A program made the translations under genes and the position numbers. From assembly GCF_000278115.1 (NCBI RefSeq), contig NZ_JH725119.1:112220-176219 (forward strand): DNA of 64,000 nt, written 5' to 3'. The stretch is from Bartonella sp. DB5-6. GTDB lineage: Bacteria; Pseudomonadota; Alphaproteobacteria; Rhizobiales; Rhizobiaceae. This document shows, in pieces, positions 30,167 through 41,791 of this stretch. The stretch's first letter is position 1. Every line of letters starts with the position of its first letter. The notes beneath the pieces were generated by a model. The model saw only the letters and a program-made list of their open reading frames with translations. It was not told the DNA's origin and did no database searches.

Positions 30167-31492
30167 TCAAATCACAGAAAATTGTTTGAGTACATCTTCA
30201 ACCGTTAGAGCTTTTTTAATACCCGTTTTGCGATCTTTCATTTCAACTTCATTTTGCGCAATGCTTTTAGGCCCAACAATTATTTGTGTTGGTAAACCAA
30301 TTAAATCCATTGTTGCAAATTTTGAGCCAGGACGTTCATTTCTATCATCTAATAATGGATCAAAACCAGCATGTATTAATTCTTGATAAAGAGTTTCACA
30401 CACACGCGTACATTCCTCATCATCTGGTTTCATATTGATGATACCAAAATCAAACGGCGCTACCGACTTTGGCCAAATAATACCATTTTCATCATGAGAA
30501 GCTTCAATAACTGCCGCAACGAGACGAGAAGGCCCAATACCATAAGAACCCATAGAAACCACATGTTCTTTTCCATCTTGTCCCATAACTTTTGCTCCCA
30601 TCGGAGCAGAATATTTCGTGCCAAAGTGAAAAATATGCCCTACTTCAATACCACGAGCTGAAAGACGATTTTTATCAGGAACTTTAGCCCACTCTTCTTC
30701 ATTATGCATTTCCTCTGTCGCTGCATAAAAAGATGTCCACTGTTTAACGATATTAGCTAAAACAGCTTTATCATTAAAATCAATTGAACTGTGCGGAGCA
30801 GTAAATTCAAGAAATTGTTTATCACAGAATATAGCGCTTTCTCCTGTTTCAGCCAAAATAATAAATTCATGACTAAGTTCACCACCAATTGGGCCTGTAT
30901 CAGCACGCATAGGAATTGCTTTTAAGCCAAGACGAGAAAAAGTACGTAAATAAGCAATAAACATACGATTATAAGATGTTTGAGAACCTTCATAATCAAG
31001 ATCAAAAGAATAAGCATCTTTCATTAAAAACTCTCGTGAACGCATCACACCAAAACGTGGACGGATTTCGTCACGAAATTTCCATTGAATATGGTACAAA
31101 TTGAGCGGAAGATCTTTGTAAGAATGGATATAAGAACGAAAAATATCTGTTACCATCTCTTCATTTGTCGGACCATAAAGCAAATCACGCTTTTGACGAT
31201 CTTTAATACGGAGCATTTCCAAACCATAATCATCATAACGACCACTTTCACGCCAAAGTTCCGCAGATTGAATTGTAGGCATTAATATTTCTATAGCACC
31301 AGCTCGCCCTTGTTCCTCACGAATAATCTTACAAACTTTATCAAGCACTTTTTTACCTAAGGGAAGCCAAGAATAAATCCCTGATGTTTGTTGGCGAATC
31401 ATACCTGCACGCAACATCAATCGATGAGAAACAATCTCTGCTTCCTTAGGATTCTCTTTTAAAAGTGGAAGAAAATATTGAGAAAGACGCAT
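30167..31492 (-). CDS. proS: Prolyl-tRNA synthetase (short alphaproteobacterial form)
   Basis: This class II synthetase charges tRNA-Pro. At 441 residues it is the short form, lacking the roughly 180-residue editing insertion present in E. coli ProS between motifs 2 and 3. Motif 1 surroundings ([18 protein letters not shown]), motif 2 ([20 protein letters not shown]) and motif 3 ([16 protein letters not shown]) are clear, followed by the anticodon-binding domain. Proofreading of mischarged Ala-tRNA-Pro would then need a free-standing editing protein, which is not in this window. The neighbours lolC and lolD follow within one operon. Confidence 0.95.
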   Translation of the reverse strand: MRLSQYFLPLLKENPKEAEIVSHRLMLRAGMIRQQTSGIYSWLPLGKKVLDKVCKIIREEQGRAGAIEILMPTIQSAELWRESGRYDDYGLEMLRIKDRQKRDLLYGPTNEEMVTDIFRSYIHSYKDLPLNLYHIQWKFRDEIRPRFGVMRSREFLMKDAYSFDLDYEGSQTSYNRMFIAYLRTFSRLGLKAIPMRADTGPIGGELSHEFIILAETGESAIFCDKQFLEFTAPHSSIDFNDKAVLANIVKQWTSFYAATEEMHNEEEWAKVPDKNRLSARGIEVGHIFHFGTKYSAPMGAKVMGQDGKEHVVSMGSYGIGPSRLVAAVIEASHDENGIIWPKSVAPFDFGIINMKPDDEECTRVCETLYQELIHAGFDPLLDDRNERPGSKFATMDLIGLPTQIIVGPKSIAQNEVEMKDRKTGIKKALTVEDVLKQFSVI

Positions 31493-31717
31493 TGAAATAA
31501 TTAACTCCTAATCAGGCCTATCATATTAGAACAATTTAAATATAGTATATACTCATCTATAGCTACATTCTGAATGCTTGCAAATATAACGATCATATTG
31601 TTGAAAAATTTATGTGCTTTGTTCCTTATTGGGCTTATTTTTAACGATAAAATGATCTGACAATTTTCTTTTTTCTTCTTTTCATTAAAAATGAAAATAA
31701 CGTGATATTAAAATGCG

Positions 31718-33394
31718 TTATTTCGACCGATGTAAAAAAACTGTACAGACAGGTTTTTTTCGCCAAATTTCATTAACAGCCGCTCTCACTGCACGCCGTG
31801 TTGCTTCTCGAACAAGTTCATTATTTTTCCGTTTAATGCGAGGAATATTATAAAGTGTATTTCCTACAATATCTAAAAGAATATTTTTCAAACTTTCCTC
31901 TTTCCCATTCTTTTCAGGTAATCCGAATGTGATTAAACCAATATCACCTAACAATTCATCCTTGCTGTTCATATGGAGGGAAACAGCAACATAACCAGCA
32001 TAACTTAGTTTACGACGTTCGCGAATTCCTAATTCATCTTCATTACCAATAAGACAACCATCTTTATATATGCGACCAACAGGAACTTGATCAATGACTG
32101 CTACAGGCTCTGGAGCAAGACGTAATATACTACCATTTCTAATATTCCTAACAATTTTAATACCTGCTTGACGCGCTAAAACCGCATGAGCAGTAAGATG
32201 CATTGCTTCACCATGGACAGGAACAAGTATCTGTGGTTTTATCCAATCATACATTTGTAAAAGCTCTGAACGACGAGGATGACCAGAAACGTGAACAAGT
32301 GCATCTTCATTTGTGATCGTTTTAATTCCTAAATCTATAAAACGGTTTTGTATTTCAAGAATAGCTCTTTCGTTTCCTGGTATACTTCGTGATGAATAAA
32401 TAACGGTATCACCAGCAGAAAGCATAATCTTTCCCATTCCATTTCGTGATAATTTAGCTAGGGCAGCACACGGTTCACCTTGACTCCCCGTCACAACTAA
32501 AACAATATTTTTTCGTGGAATATGCGCATAATCATCTTCCGTAATAAATGGTGCTAAGCCTTTCATATAATCAAGCTCTTCTGCAACCATAATACTTCTC
32601 TTAAGAGAGCGCCCAATGACAAGAACTTGGCGACCAACAGCTTCAGCAGCAAGAGCAATTGAACGTATCCGACCAATATTAGAGGCAAAAGTTGCAAACG
32701 CAACGCGCCCTTCAGCTTTCGAAATAATTTCAGAAAAGCTTCTCTGAACTTGCTGTTCTGACGGTGATTCACCATCCCGACATGCATTTGTAGAATCACA
32801 AAGTAAGGCTAAAACACCTTTATTGCCTAAAGCGCGAAACCGTTTTTCATCTGTTACAGGACCAAGCGAAGGTGTATGGTCTATTTTCCAATCACCAGTA
32901 TGAATCACAGTTCCTAAAGATGTTGTAAGTGCCAAAGATACAGATTCCGGAATCGAATGATTAACGGCTATAGCCTCAATTGAAAAGGAACCAACCTGAA
33001 AGCAATCACCAGCTTGAAAAATATTAAATGAGATTTTATGAGATTCAAAATCTGATTGTCTTTTACTCTCCAATAGTCCTGCTGTAAAAGAAGTACAGTA
33101 AAGCGGAACTTTAAGCTTTGGTAATAAATCAAGAACAGCACCATAATGATCTTCATGAGCATGAGTCAAAACAAGACCAGATATATTATGTTTTTCGCTT
33201 TCTAGAAAACGAATATCAGGTAAAATAAGATCTGCTCCTGGCAATTCAGGACCAGCAAAACTAACCCCCATATCAACAAGTAACCATTCACGAAGATTTT
33301 TAGGACCGAATCCATAAGCAGCCAGATTCATCCCTATTTCACCTACTCCTCCTAAAGGTAAAAAAACAAATTCATTTTCGTTGGCGGCAACCAT
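31718..33394 (-). CDS. rnj: Ribonuclease J
   Basis: This 558-residue metallo-beta-lactamase/beta-CASP ribonuclease has 5' exonuclease and endonuclease activity. The metal site is visible in LTHAHEDHYGAV (HxHxDH) and IHTGDWKID, and the beta-CASP region in VTGSQGEP and VSGHPRRSEL. The C-terminal domain is present. In alphaproteobacteria RNase J trims the 5' end of 23S rRNA and turns over mRNA beside RNase E, whose gene is also in this window. ATG at 33394 is six bases after AGGAG, whereas the ATG at 33400 is too close to it. Confidence 0.94.
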   Translation of the reverse strand: MVAANENEFVFLPLGGVGEIGMNLAAYGFGPKNLREWLLVDMGVSFAGPELPGADLILPDIRFLESEKHNISGLVLTHAHEDHYGAVLDLLPKLKVPLYCTSFTAGLLESKRQSDFESHKISFNIFQAGDCFQVGSFSIEAIAVNHSIPESVSLALTTSLGTVIHTGDWKIDHTPSLGPVTDEKRFRALGNKGVLALLCDSTNACRDGESPSEQQVQRSFSEIISKAEGRVAFATFASNIGRIRSIALAAEAVGRQVLVIGRSLKRSIMVAEELDYMKGLAPFITEDDYAHIPRKNIVLVVTGSQGEPCAALAKLSRNGMGKIMLSAGDTVIYSSRSIPGNERAILEIQNRFIDLGIKTITNEDALVHVSGHPRRSELLQMYDWIKPQILVPVHGEAMHLTAHAVLARQAGIKIVRNIRNGSILRLAPEPVAVIDQVPVGRIYKDGCLIGNEDELGIRERRKLSYAGYVAVSLHMNSKDELLGDIGLITFGLPEKNGKEESLKNILLDIVGNTLYNIPRIKRKNNELVREATRRAVRAAVNEIWRKKPVCTVFLHRSK

Positions 33395-33447
33395 AAACAT
33401 CTCCTAAAGCATTAAGATACTCTGATGATAAAATAAGATTTTATAAA

Positions 33448-34257
33448 TTAATCACGACCTGCATTAGCAGAAGCAGCCAAACCAAAATGAACATCTCCAG
33501 CAGTTATGATAGTTTGCTGACCATTTTTTTGTTTTACAATGCAGTTGAAATCACTATCAATACCATCAAAAAAACCTTCGATGATTTTTTCACCATTAAC
33601 TATTTTGACATGCTGTCCAAGATGCGTAGAGTATAAAAGCCATTTTTCGCGGATTATATCACATCCTTTTGGTTGTTTCCAAAGAAGGTAATTTTTAGAA
33701 AAATATTCCGTCAAAACCGTAAATAACTGTTCTGTTTCAACATGTAAACCAATATTTTTCAAACTTGAAGTAGGATACGGTGCATTTTTATAATGATACT
33801 TTACATTCATTCCAATACCAATAATCAATGCGTACTGTTGTGGTGTCAATCTAAAAATTTCAAGCAAAACTCCAGAGCTTTTAGCTCCTCCTAGCAAAAT
33901 ATCATTTGGCCATTTTAAACGGACAATACTGTCTGTTTGCTTTTCATCTCTTATAAATTGTTTTACTGCCTCTACCATACTTACTCCGGCAACAAAACCA
34001 AGTTGAGCAGAAGTTTGATGAACAATACCATCAACTAATAAAAGACTAGAATAAAGATTCCCTTTCGGACTATACCATATCCTACCTCTTCTTGCTCTTC
34101 CCTGTATTTGCTCCTGCGCAACAACCCATAAATAGCCTTGATGACCAGCTTGTGCCTTTTGTTGTGCAATGAGATTTGTTGAAGCAACACTTTCGTAAGA
34201 TTCAACTGTGTATCCTTGCTTTTGTGCAAAATCTGATAAGATATAAACCATATTCAT
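33448..34257 (-). CDS. birA: Biotin-[acetyl-CoA carboxylase] ligase
   Basis: This enzyme activates biotin to biotinyl-AMP and attaches it to the biotin carrier protein of carboxylases. The 269-residue protein has the catalytic domain with ATSTN-type start (SVASTNLIAQQ), the adenylate loop GRARRGRIWYSP and LKWPNDILLGG, and a small C-terminal SH3-like domain. It lacks the N-terminal winged-helix found in E. coli BirA, so it is a ligase only and not a repressor. Its start overlaps the nuoN stop (TAATG), a common position for birA in Rhizobiales. Confidence 0.93.
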   Translation of the reverse strand: MNMVYILSDFAQKQGYTVESYESVASTNLIAQQKAQAGHQGYLWVVAQEQIQGRARRGRIWYSPKGNLYSSLLLVDGIVHQTSAQLGFVAGVSMVEAVKQFIRDEKQTDSIVRLKWPNDILLGGAKSSGVLLEIFRLTPQQYALIIGIGMNVKYHYKNAPYPTSSLKNIGLHVETEQLFTVLTEYFSKNYLLWKQPKGCDIIREKWLLYSTHLGQHVKIVNGEKIIEGFFDGIDSDFNCIVKQKNGQQTIITAGDVHFGLAASANAGRD

Positions 34258-35717
34258 TAAAACAATGCGGCCGCTGCTTTTTCTGCTAATTCAGTGAATA
34301 AAATGCCAAAAAGCGTATAAAATAAAATGAAAAATGCAGAAAGGCCGAGACAAAATTGAAGCTCTTTCGATAAAACAGCAAAATGCGCTTTTGCGTCATC
34401 AAACCACATAATTTTAATGACTCGCAAATAGTAAAAAGCCCCGACAACAGACGCTATCATCCCAACGATAGCAAGTGGAGTAAGTCCAGCATGAACGGCA
34501 GCCGAAAATGTATACCATTTCCCAAAAAAACCAGCCATGGGCGGAATACTTGCTAAAGAAAAAAGTTGTATTGTCATCACAACAGCCATAAACGGATTAG
34601 TCTTTATTAACCCTGAAAGATCATAAATATTTTCAACACTTCTACCATTAGACCGCATCCCAAGAATAAAAGCAAATGAACCAAGCGTCATGCCAAGATA
34701 AATAGTCATATAAAGAATAACACTTTTTATCCCAAGAATATCTCCAGCAGCTAAACCAACAAGTGCATATCCCATATGACTGATTGATGAATAAGCCATT
34801 AAACGCTTAATATTGATCTGGCCAATTGCCGCGAATGCACCAAGTATCATCGACGCGATCGCCATAAACACCAAAATTTGCTGCCATGCCGGCATAGAAC
34901 CATCAGTACTACTTAGTGGAATAAAGGTCGTAACAATAACACGAATAATTAAGGCCATCGCAGCAACTTTAGGCGCACCAGCAAAAAATGCTGTAATAGG
35001 TGTCGGCGCCCCTTCGTAAACATCCGGCGTCCACATATGAAACGGAACTGCAGAAATTTTAAAAGCCAAACCCGCTAAAATAAAAACAATTCCCAAAATA
35101 ACCCCCAATTGTAAATTCTTACCTTTTAAAGCAAGAGCAATTTCGTGAAAACCAATTTGACCGGTGAAACCATAAAGTAAAGAAATGCCATAAAGCAGTA
35201 ATCCTGAAGACAACGCCCCTAAAACAAAATACTTTATACCTGCTTCAGAAGATTTGATATTATCACGGTTGATTGCGGCTAAAACGTACAAAGCTAAAGA
35301 TTGTAGTTCTAATCCCATATAAAGCGATAACATATTACCAGCTGAAATCATCAGCATCATGCCAAGGGTTGCTAAAAGAACGAGCACTGGAAATTCAAAT
35401 ATATCAAGCTTTTGCGCACAAGTAAAACCAACAGACATAATAAGAGCAAAGAGTGCACCAATAAGCGTTAAAATTTTCATATAACGGCCGAAAGAGTCTA
35501 TAATGAGCGCATTGGTTTGAAATAAACCACTTTTCGGAAAAACAACGATAATAACAATAGCGGCAACAAGAAGAGCAATGGCCAAACCAATCACCGTTAA
35601 AAAAGAACGTGTATTGGAATAAACACCAATCAAAAGCAATACTACCCCTCCCAATGCTATTAAAATCTCTGGAAGAATTAATACTAATTGGGCTATTATT
35701 TCAGTTTGCATGAGCAT
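34257..35717 (-). CDS. nuoN: NADH-quinone oxidoreductase subunit N
   Basis: This 486-residue antiporter-like membrane subunit of complex I is one of the three proton-pumping subunits. About fourteen hydrophobic segments are visible. The family signature with a buried lysine lies in [20 protein letters not shown], and [22 protein letters not shown] is the usual mid-protein motif. It is the last nuo gene, 11 bp after nuoM, and runs by overlap into birA. Two adjacent ATG codons (35717 and 35711) could start it. Confidence 0.95.
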   Translation of the reverse strand: MLMQTEIIAQLVLILPEILIALGGVVLLLIGVYSNTRSFLTVIGLAIALLVAAIVIIVVFPKSGLFQTNALIIDSFGRYMKILTLIGALFALIMSVGFTCAQKLDIFEFPVLVLLATLGMMLMISAGNMLSLYMGLELQSLALYVLAAINRDNIKSSEAGIKYFVLGALSSGLLLYGISLLYGFTGQIGFHEIALALKGKNLQLGVILGIVFILAGLAFKISAVPFHMWTPDVYEGAPTPITAFFAGAPKVAAMALIIRVIVTTFIPLSSTDGSMPAWQQILVFMAIASMILGAFAAIGQINIKRLMAYSSISHMGYALVGLAAGDILGIKSVILYMTIYLGMTLGSFAFILGMRSNGRSVENIYDLSGLIKTNPFMAVVMTIQLFSLASIPPMAGFFGKWYTFSAAVHAGLTPLAIVGMIASVVGAFYYLRVIKIMWFDDAKAHFAVLSKELQFCLGLSAFFILFYTLFGILFTELAEKAAAALF

Positions 35718-35728
35718 TCTTCCCTTAT

Positions 35729-37198
35729 CTAATGCAGTTTATTGATGAGGGCTTCTACAGAAAACGCCGTCGCTTTGAGAATAGGCATTGGATAGATACC
35801 AAAAAATATTGTAAGAATAACCATCGGATACAGGATGAATTTTTCTCTTGAAGAAAGATCAATAAGTACTTTTAAATTTTCTTTATCCAAAGAACCAAAA
35901 ACTACACACCGATAAAGATAAAGCGCATAAGCAGCCGATAAAATAACGCCAGTTGTAGCAAAAACAGCAACCAATTTATTCACTTGAAAAACGCCTATTA
36001 AGGTTAAAAACTCACCCAAAAATCCTGAACTTCCAGGTAAACCTACATTGGCCATAGTAAAGATCAAGAAAACAACAGCATATTTGGGCATGTTATTTAC
36101 TAAACCGCCAAAAGCCGAAATTTCACGTGTATGTAGACGATCGTAAATAACTCCAACACAAAGAAATAAAGCTGCGGAAACAATTCCATGAGATAACATC
36201 TGGTAAATAGCACCTTGGATACCTTGTTCATTTGCAGCAAAAATACCCATTGTCACGTATCCCATATGCGCTATTGAAGAATACGCAATAAGTTTTTTTA
36301 TATCATTTTGTACAAGTGCAATCAGTGACGTATAGATAATAGCGATAAGCGATAATGTGAAAACCAAAGGAGCAAAATCAGCTGAAGCAATAGGAAACAT
36401 TGGTAAAGAAAAACGAAGAAAACCATAACCGCCTAATTTGAGTAAGACACCGGCTAAAATAACCGAACCAGCTGTTGGTGCTTCCACGTGAGCATCAGGG
36501 AGCCATGTGTGAACAGGCCACATCGGCATTTTTACCGCAAAAGAAGCAAAAAAAGCAAGCCATAACCACATTTGCATATGCTCGGGAAACTGATAATTTA
36601 GTAGAGTCGGTATATCAAGTATTCCAACTTCCCAGTACATAGTCATAAGAGCAACCAGCATAAGAACTGAACCAAGTAAAGTGTATAGGAAAAACTTTAT
36701 ACTTGCATAAACACGACGTGCCCCACCCCAAACACCTATAATAATAAACATTGGAATAAGGCTGCCTTCAAAAAAAACATAAAACAGCATTGCATCAAGA
36801 GCACAAAAGACTCCAATAATAGCGACTTCAAGAAGAAGAAACGCAATCATATAAGCTTTTAATCTATCTTTAATATTTTCCCAACTTGCTAAAACACAGA
36901 AAGGCAAAAGAAAAGCTGAAAGAACTACAAAAAGAACCGAAATACCATCAATGCCCATATGATAGTGAATACCACTACCTAACCAATTGAATTTCTCAAC
37001 CATTTGGAAATTAGGATTTGTACTATCAAACCCTGCCCAAATAATTAAGGAGATAATAAAAACAAACACAGTCGTAAAAAATGCTACATTACGTATATTA
37101 TGCCGTGCTGCCTCGCTGTCATCTTTGATAAATAAAATCAGAAGCACACCAACAAGTGGTAAAAATGTAACCGTGGAAAGAATAGGCCAATCGATCAT
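35729..37198 (-). CDS. nuoM: NADH-quinone oxidoreductase subunit M
   Basis: This is a second antiporter-like proton-pumping subunit, 489 residues, with about fourteen membrane segments. Conserved parts include the glutamate-bearing [37 protein letters not shown] and the lysine region [18 protein letters not shown]. The ATG at 37198 overlaps the nuoL stop (TGATG). A longer frame from 37225 would enter nuoL and is not needed. Confidence 0.96.
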   Translation of the reverse strand: MIDWPILSTVTFLPLVGVLLILFIKDDSEAARHNIRNVAFFTTVFVFIISLIIWAGFDSTNPNFQMVEKFNWLGSGIHYHMGIDGISVLFVVLSAFLLPFCVLASWENIKDRLKAYMIAFLLLEVAIIGVFCALDAMLFYVFFEGSLIPMFIIIGVWGGARRVYASIKFFLYTLLGSVLMLVALMTMYWEVGILDIPTLLNYQFPEHMQMWLWLAFFASFAVKMPMWPVHTWLPDAHVEAPTAGSVILAGVLLKLGGYGFLRFSLPMFPIASADFAPLVFTLSLIAIIYTSLIALVQNDIKKLIAYSSIAHMGYVTMGIFAANEQGIQGAIYQMLSHGIVSAALFLCVGVIYDRLHTREISAFGGLVNNMPKYAVVFLIFTMANVGLPGSSGFLGEFLTLIGVFQVNKLVAVFATTGVILSAAYALYLYRCVVFGSLDKENLKVLIDLSSREKFILYPMVILTIFFGIYPMPILKATAFSVEALINKLH

Positions 37199-39165
37199 CA
37201 GTTTATGCCCCCGATCATCATCCATGTGATCAGCAATGCAACACCTATAAGCATTGCAAATGCGTAGTGATAAAGATAGCCTGTCTGCATCCGAACAACT
37301 CTATTTGTAATATCAACAACACGCGCTGCAATACCATTCGGACCTAGACCATCAATAATTTTACCATCTCCTACCTTCCAAAAAAAGAAACTAATTCTGA
37401 AAACAGAACGAACAAACAAAAAATGATATAATTGATCAAAATACCATTTTTGGTAGAGAAAATGATACATTCTTGGCATAACTCCAGCCAACTTTTTAGG
37501 AAGAGAAGGAAAAGAAATATAGAATAAATAGGCTAACATAAATCCAAAAATCATTGCTATAAATGGCGACCATTTTACCCAATTAAATACATGGTGGGCT
37601 TCATGAAGAATGTGATTGTGACGGCTTGTAAATAACGCTCCCTTCCAAAAAGCATCATAAAAATCACCAAAAAAGTAAGGTTGAAAAACAACACCAGCAA
37701 ACATTGCGCCAACAGATAAAATAAAGAGTGGAATCAACATAACAGAAGGCGATTCATGAACATGATGCATAACGTCAACAGTAGCTCGTGGTTTACCATG
37801 AAATGTCATAAATATAAGCCGCCATGAGTAAAAACTTGTTAATAGAGCAGCAAAAACAAGAAGATAAAAAGCATATCCTGAAGCAATATTATGTGATGCA
37901 AAAGCGGATTCTATAATTGCATCCTTAGAAAAAAAACCAGCAGTTCCGAAAAGTGTTCCTGGAATCCCAACACCTGTCAATGCAATTGTTCCTATCATCA
38001 TCATCCAATAAGTTACCCTTATATGCTTGCGTAACCCGCCCATTTTTCGCATATCTTGTTCATCAGAGACTGCATGAATTACAGAGCCAGCACCAAGAAA
38101 TAATAAAGCTTTAAAAAAAGCATGCGTAAAAAGGTGAAAAACAGCTGCTCCATAAGCTCCAACACCTAATGCAACAAACATATAACCAAGCTGTGAACAT
38201 GTAGAATAAGCGATAACACGCTTAATATCATTCTGCACTAACCCCACAGTGGCTGCAAAAAACGCAGTCGTTGCTCCAACAATAACAATTACTGTCAAAG
38301 CAGTTGAAGAAAGTTCAAAAATTGGGGACATACGTGCAACCATAAAAACTCCAGCTGTCACCATTGTTGCGGCATGAATCAGTGCCGATACAGGTGTTGG
38401 TCCCTCCATTGCATCAGGGAGCCATGTATGTAAAAGAAATTGTGCTGATTTTCCCATTGCACCAATAAACAATAAAAGACATGTAACAGTAATTGCCGTC
38501 TGTCCATTAAACTTCCAACCTAAAAATGTCATATTTTGTACGAAGCTATTATCTGCTGCTTTTGCAAAAATAGAAGCAAAATCAACCGATTGGAATAAAA
38601 CAAAAATACTAAAAATTCCTAAGAGAAAACCAAAATCTCCAACACGATTAACCACAAAAGCTTTCATTGCGGCCTTATTAGCAGAATCTCGCTGAAACCA
38701 AAAGCCAATGAGCAAATAAGAAGCGAGCCCGACACCTTCCCATCCAAAAAACATCTGAATCAAGTTATTGGCTGTCACCAGCATAAGCATCATAAATGTA
38801 AATAAAGAAAGATAAGAAAAAAAACGAGACCTTGAAGGATCATGATGCATATAACCAACTGAATAAATATGCACTAATGCCGAAACACTATTTACAACAA
38901 TAAGCATAACAGCTGTTAATGTATCAATATGTAAAGACCAATCAAAAGTTAAACTACCAACAGTGAGCCAATGTAACACTAATATATCAACAACTGGAGC
39001 ATGACCAAGGGCAATATCAATAAATGCTACCCACGAAAATATAGCAACTACCACCATAAAGCTACATGTTATCAATTCATTAGCACGATCCCCTATAGCT
39101 TTCCCACCTATAGAAGCAATCAAAAAGCCCAAAAGTGGAAGAAAGACAATCGTATAATACATCAC
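37198..39165 (-). CDS. nuoL: NADH-quinone oxidoreductase subunit L
   Basis: This is the distal and largest antiporter-like subunit of complex I, 655 residues and about sixteen membrane segments. The C-terminal part contains the long amphipathic helix that runs along NuoM and NuoN. Signature stretches are [38 protein letters not shown] and [19 protein letters not shown]. It starts three bases after the nuoK stop and overlaps nuoM, in line with tight coupling. Confidence 0.96.
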   Translation of the reverse strand: MMYYTIVFLPLLGFLIASIGGKAIGDRANELITCSFMVVVAIFSWVAFIDIALGHAPVVDILVLHWLTVGSLTFDWSLHIDTLTAVMLIVVNSVSALVHIYSVGYMHHDPSRSRFFSYLSLFTFMMLMLVTANNLIQMFFGWEGVGLASYLLIGFWFQRDSANKAAMKAFVVNRVGDFGFLLGIFSIFVLFQSVDFASIFAKAADNSFVQNMTFLGWKFNGQTAITVTCLLLFIGAMGKSAQFLLHTWLPDAMEGPTPVSALIHAATMVTAGVFMVARMSPIFELSSTALTVIVIVGATTAFFAATVGLVQNDIKRVIAYSTCSQLGYMFVALGVGAYGAAVFHLFTHAFFKALLFLGAGSVIHAVSDEQDMRKMGGLRKHIRVTYWMMMIGTIALTGVGIPGTLFGTAGFFSKDAIIESAFASHNIASGYAFYLLVFAALLTSFYSWRLIFMTFHGKPRATVDVMHHVHESPSVMLIPLFILSVGAMFAGVVFQPYFFGDFYDAFWKGALFTSRHNHILHEAHHVFNWVKWSPFIAMIFGFMLAYLFYISFPSLPKKLAGVMPRMYHFLYQKWYFDQLYHFLFVRSVFRISFFFWKVGDGKIIDGLGPNGIAARVVDITNRVVRMQTGYLYHYAFAMLIGVALLITWMMIGGIN

Positions 39166-39168
39166 TGG

Positions 39169-39477
39169 TTAGCCTTTCATCACATTAACATCTTCAACTG
39201 CGATAGAACCACGATTGCGGAAAAAAACGACAAGAATTGCTAAACCAATTGCGGCTTCGGCAGCAGCTACCGTTAAAACAAATAAAGCGAATATTTGACC
39301 AACAAGATCATGAAGAAATGCTGAAAACGCAACAAAATTGAGATTAACTGAAAGCAATATAAGCTCAATGGACATCAAGATAATAATCACATTCTTTCTG
39401 TTGAGAAAAATTCCAGCAATACCGATTGTAAACATCAAAACAGAAACAATGAGATAATGTGTAATATCAATGTGCAT
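39169..39477 (-). CDS. nuoK: NADH-quinone oxidoreductase subunit K
   Basis: This is a 102-residue membrane subunit with three helices. Conserved glutamates are seen in [15 protein letters not shown] and [13 protein letters not shown], which form part of the hydrophilic axis of the membrane arm. The start is set at 39477 (MHIDITHYL), the usual N-terminus. The frame extends upstream into nuoJ without need. It lies 10 bp after nuoJ. Confidence 0.95.
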   Translation of the reverse strand: MHIDITHYLIVSVLMFTIGIAGIFLNRKNVIIILMSIELILLSVNLNFVAFSAFLHDLVGQIFALFVLTVAAAEAAIGLAILVVFFRNRGSIAVEDVNVMKG

Positions 39478-39487
39478 AGCCTCCCCC

Positions 39488-40108
39488 TTAAACACCCTTG
39501 CCTGATTCAACTTGCTTGATTTCAATTGCATTTTCTACTGTCCGAGAAACCTGCACCGCAATAGATTGTCGCTTAACACCTGATTTATGACGGAGTGTTA
39601 AAACAATCGCACCAATCATTGCAGTCAACAAAATTATCCCAGCAATCTGAAAATAGAAAACATAATCCGTATAAAGGACGTCCCCTAACGCCTGTGTATT
39701 CGTTCGTTGCACTAAATCTGGCATAGGTTGTGTAATGTGTGTTCTAAGGGCTGGAGAAAAACGGTTGCTCACAAAAACAACAATCAATTCTACAGCAACA
39801 ATACCACCAACAAGAGCTCCAATAGGAGCATACCGAAGTGCACCAGTTTTTAATTCAACAAAATCAACATCAAGCATCATAACCACAAATAAAAACAAAA
39901 CTGCTACAGCACCAACATAAACAACAAGCAGAATAAGCCCCAAAAACTCTGCTCCTGCAAGCAAAAACAAAGCTGCAGCATTAAAAAATGCTAATATTAA
40001 AAACAAAACTGAATGCACAGGATTGCGTGCTGTAATAACAATAACTGCACTTGCAAGCATAATAAAAGCAAATGAATAGAAAAATGCCGCCGCTAGATCC
40101 GTTAGCAT
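39488..40108 (-). CDS. nuoJ: NADH-quinone oxidoreductase subunit J
   Basis: This 206-residue membrane subunit next to NuoH and NuoK is recognised from [20 protein letters not shown] and the [21 protein letters not shown] segment with its pi-bulge helix. Five membrane segments can be counted. The last roughly 40 residues are a hydrophilic tail, longer than in E. coli. A 96-bp gap separates it from nuoI. Confidence 0.94.
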   Translation of the reverse strand: MLTDLAAAFFYSFAFIMLASAVIVITARNPVHSVLFLILAFFNAAALFLLAGAEFLGLILLVVYVGAVAVLFLFVVMMLDVDFVELKTGALRYAPIGALVGGIVAVELIVVFVSNRFSPALRTHITQPMPDLVQRTNTQALGDVLYTDYVFYFQIAGIILLTAMIGAIVLTLRHKSGVKRQSIAVQVSRTVENAIEIKQVESGKGV

Positions 40109-40204
40109 AGGCTTCTCCTCAATTAACCAAACAATAGGTATAAAATTTCATACCAGATTACAATTTATCGGAAAAATTATCCGACACCTCACTCAATGAT
40201 ACAC

Positions 40205-40696
40205 TTAACGATAAGGTGCATCCACCAATATATTTCGAGCAATTTCTCGCTCCCAGCGATCTCCATTCATTAAAAGCTTTTCTTTATCATAATAAAGTTC
40301 TTCACGCGTTTCTGTTGCAAACTCAAAATTAGGACCTTCCACAATAGCTTCAACTGGACAAGCTTCTTGACAAAAACCACAATAAATACACTTAACCATA
40401 TCTATATCATAACGAACAGTTCTACGTGTACCATCATTGCGCCTCGGTCCTGCTTCAATTGTAATAGCTTGCGCAGGGCAAATCGCTTCACATAATTTAC
40501 AAGCAATACAACGCTCTTCACCATTTGGGTAACGACGTAGCGCATGTTCTCCTCGGAAACGCTGAGAAACAAAGCCCTTCTCATAAGGATAATTGATCGT
40601 AGGCTTTGGTGAAAAAAACTGACGCATTGCTAAGAAAAAAGCACTCACAAATTCCAAAAGAAGGAGTGATTTTGCTGCTTGAATAAGACCTGACAC
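40205..40696 (-). CDS. nuoI: NADH-quinone oxidoreductase subunit I
   Basis: This 163-residue subunit connects the peripheral and membrane arms and holds the two [4Fe-4S] clusters N6a and N6b. The eight ligands are in [12 protein letters not shown] and [12 protein letters not shown]. The N-terminal amphipathic helix ([18 protein letters not shown]) lies on the membrane. It is between nuoH and nuoJ in the operon, with all cysteines intact. Confidence 0.96.
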   Translation of the reverse strand: MSGLIQAAKSLLLLEFVSAFFLAMRQFFSPKPTINYPYEKGFVSQRFRGEHALRRYPNGEERCIACKLCEAICPAQAITIEAGPRRNDGTRRTVRYDIDMVKCIYCGFCQEACPVEAIVEGPNFEFATETREELYYDKEKLLMNGDRWEREIARNILVDAPYR

Positions 40697-40710
40697 AGGA
40701 AAACCTCCTC

Positions 40711-41760
40711 TTAAGCGAAACCAATATATTTTAAAAAACTAGCGGTTATCACAACCATCGCCAATGAAAGGGGAAGAAATACCTTCCAACCGAGGCGCAT
40801 GAGCTGATCATAGCGATAACGTGGAACAAATGCTTTAACCATAGCAAACCAAAAAAATACAAAGCAAACTTTTAGAACAAACCAAATGACACCAGGAACC
40901 CAATTAAGCCACCAAACATCCAAAAGAGGCAACCACCCCCCTAAAAATAATATAGTTGTTAATGCACACATTAAAACAATAGCAACATATTCTCCAAGAA
41001 AAAAGAGCATATAAGGCGTTGAAGAATACTCCACCATATGACCAGCAACAAGTTCAGATTCTGCTTCCACTAAATCAAAAGGAGGACGGTTTGTTTCTGC
41101 GAGTGCAGAAATAAAAAATATAATAAACATTGGAAAAAGAACGAGCCAATTCCAATCAAGAAAACTGCTAAAAGGAAGACCAAGAGCTGTACCAAACCCA
41201 TGACTTTGTTTATGAACAATAGTTGTGAGATCCAATGAACCACTTATCAAAATGACAGTCACAAGTACAAATCCTATGGAAACCTCATAAGAAACCATCT
41301 GTGCAGCTGAACGAAGAGCTCCTAAGAAAGGATATTTTGAATTTGATGCCCATCCTCCCATAATAACGCCATAAACTTCAAGAGACGAAATAGCTAAAAT
41401 ATAAAGCAAACCAACATTAATTTTTGCAACTGCCCAGCCTTCATTGACTGGAATAACAGCCCAAGTTGATAAAGCAAGCGTAGCAGAAATAAAAGGTGCC
41501 AAAAGAAAAACACCCTTATTAGCACCAGCAGGTATAATAGGCTCCTTAACAACAAATTTAATTAAATCCGCGAAAGACTGTAATAACCCCCATGGGCCAA
41601 CAACATTAGGACCACGCCGCAATTGCACTGCCGCCCAAATTTTCCTGTCTGCATAAAGAAGATACGCAACTAAGACCAAAAGAACAACTAAAAGGAGGAG
41701 TGTTTTTCCAACTATAATGAGCAATGGCAATAACCAAGTCATAAAGAAATCATACATCAC
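40711..41760 (-). CDS. nuoH: NADH-quinone oxidoreductase subunit H
   Basis: This is a 349-residue membrane subunit forming part of the quinone site, with eight membrane helices. Signature sequences are [23 protein letters not shown] near the N-terminus and [20 protein letters not shown] in the middle, the latter with acidic residues facing the quinone cavity. It starts 31 bp after nuoG and precedes nuoI by 14 bp. Confidence 0.96.
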   Translation of the reverse strand: MMYDFFMTWLLPLLIIVGKTLLLLVVLLVLVAYLLYADRKIWAAVQLRRGPNVVGPWGLLQSFADLIKFVVKEPIIPAGANKGVFLLAPFISATLALSTWAVIPVNEGWAVAKINVGLLYILAISSLEVYGVIMGGWASNSKYPFLGALRSAAQMVSYEVSIGFVLVTVILISGSLDLTTIVHKQSHGFGTALGLPFSSFLDWNWLVLFPMFIIFFISALAETNRPPFDLVEAESELVAGHMVEYSSTPYMLFFLGEYVAIVLMCALTTILFLGGWLPLLDVWWLNWVPGVIWFVLKVCFVFFWFAMVKAFVPRYRYDQLMRLGWKVFLPLSLAMVVITASFLKYIGFA

Positions 41761-41791
41761 TATTCCTTTTCCTTTGCCCTTACTCTACGGC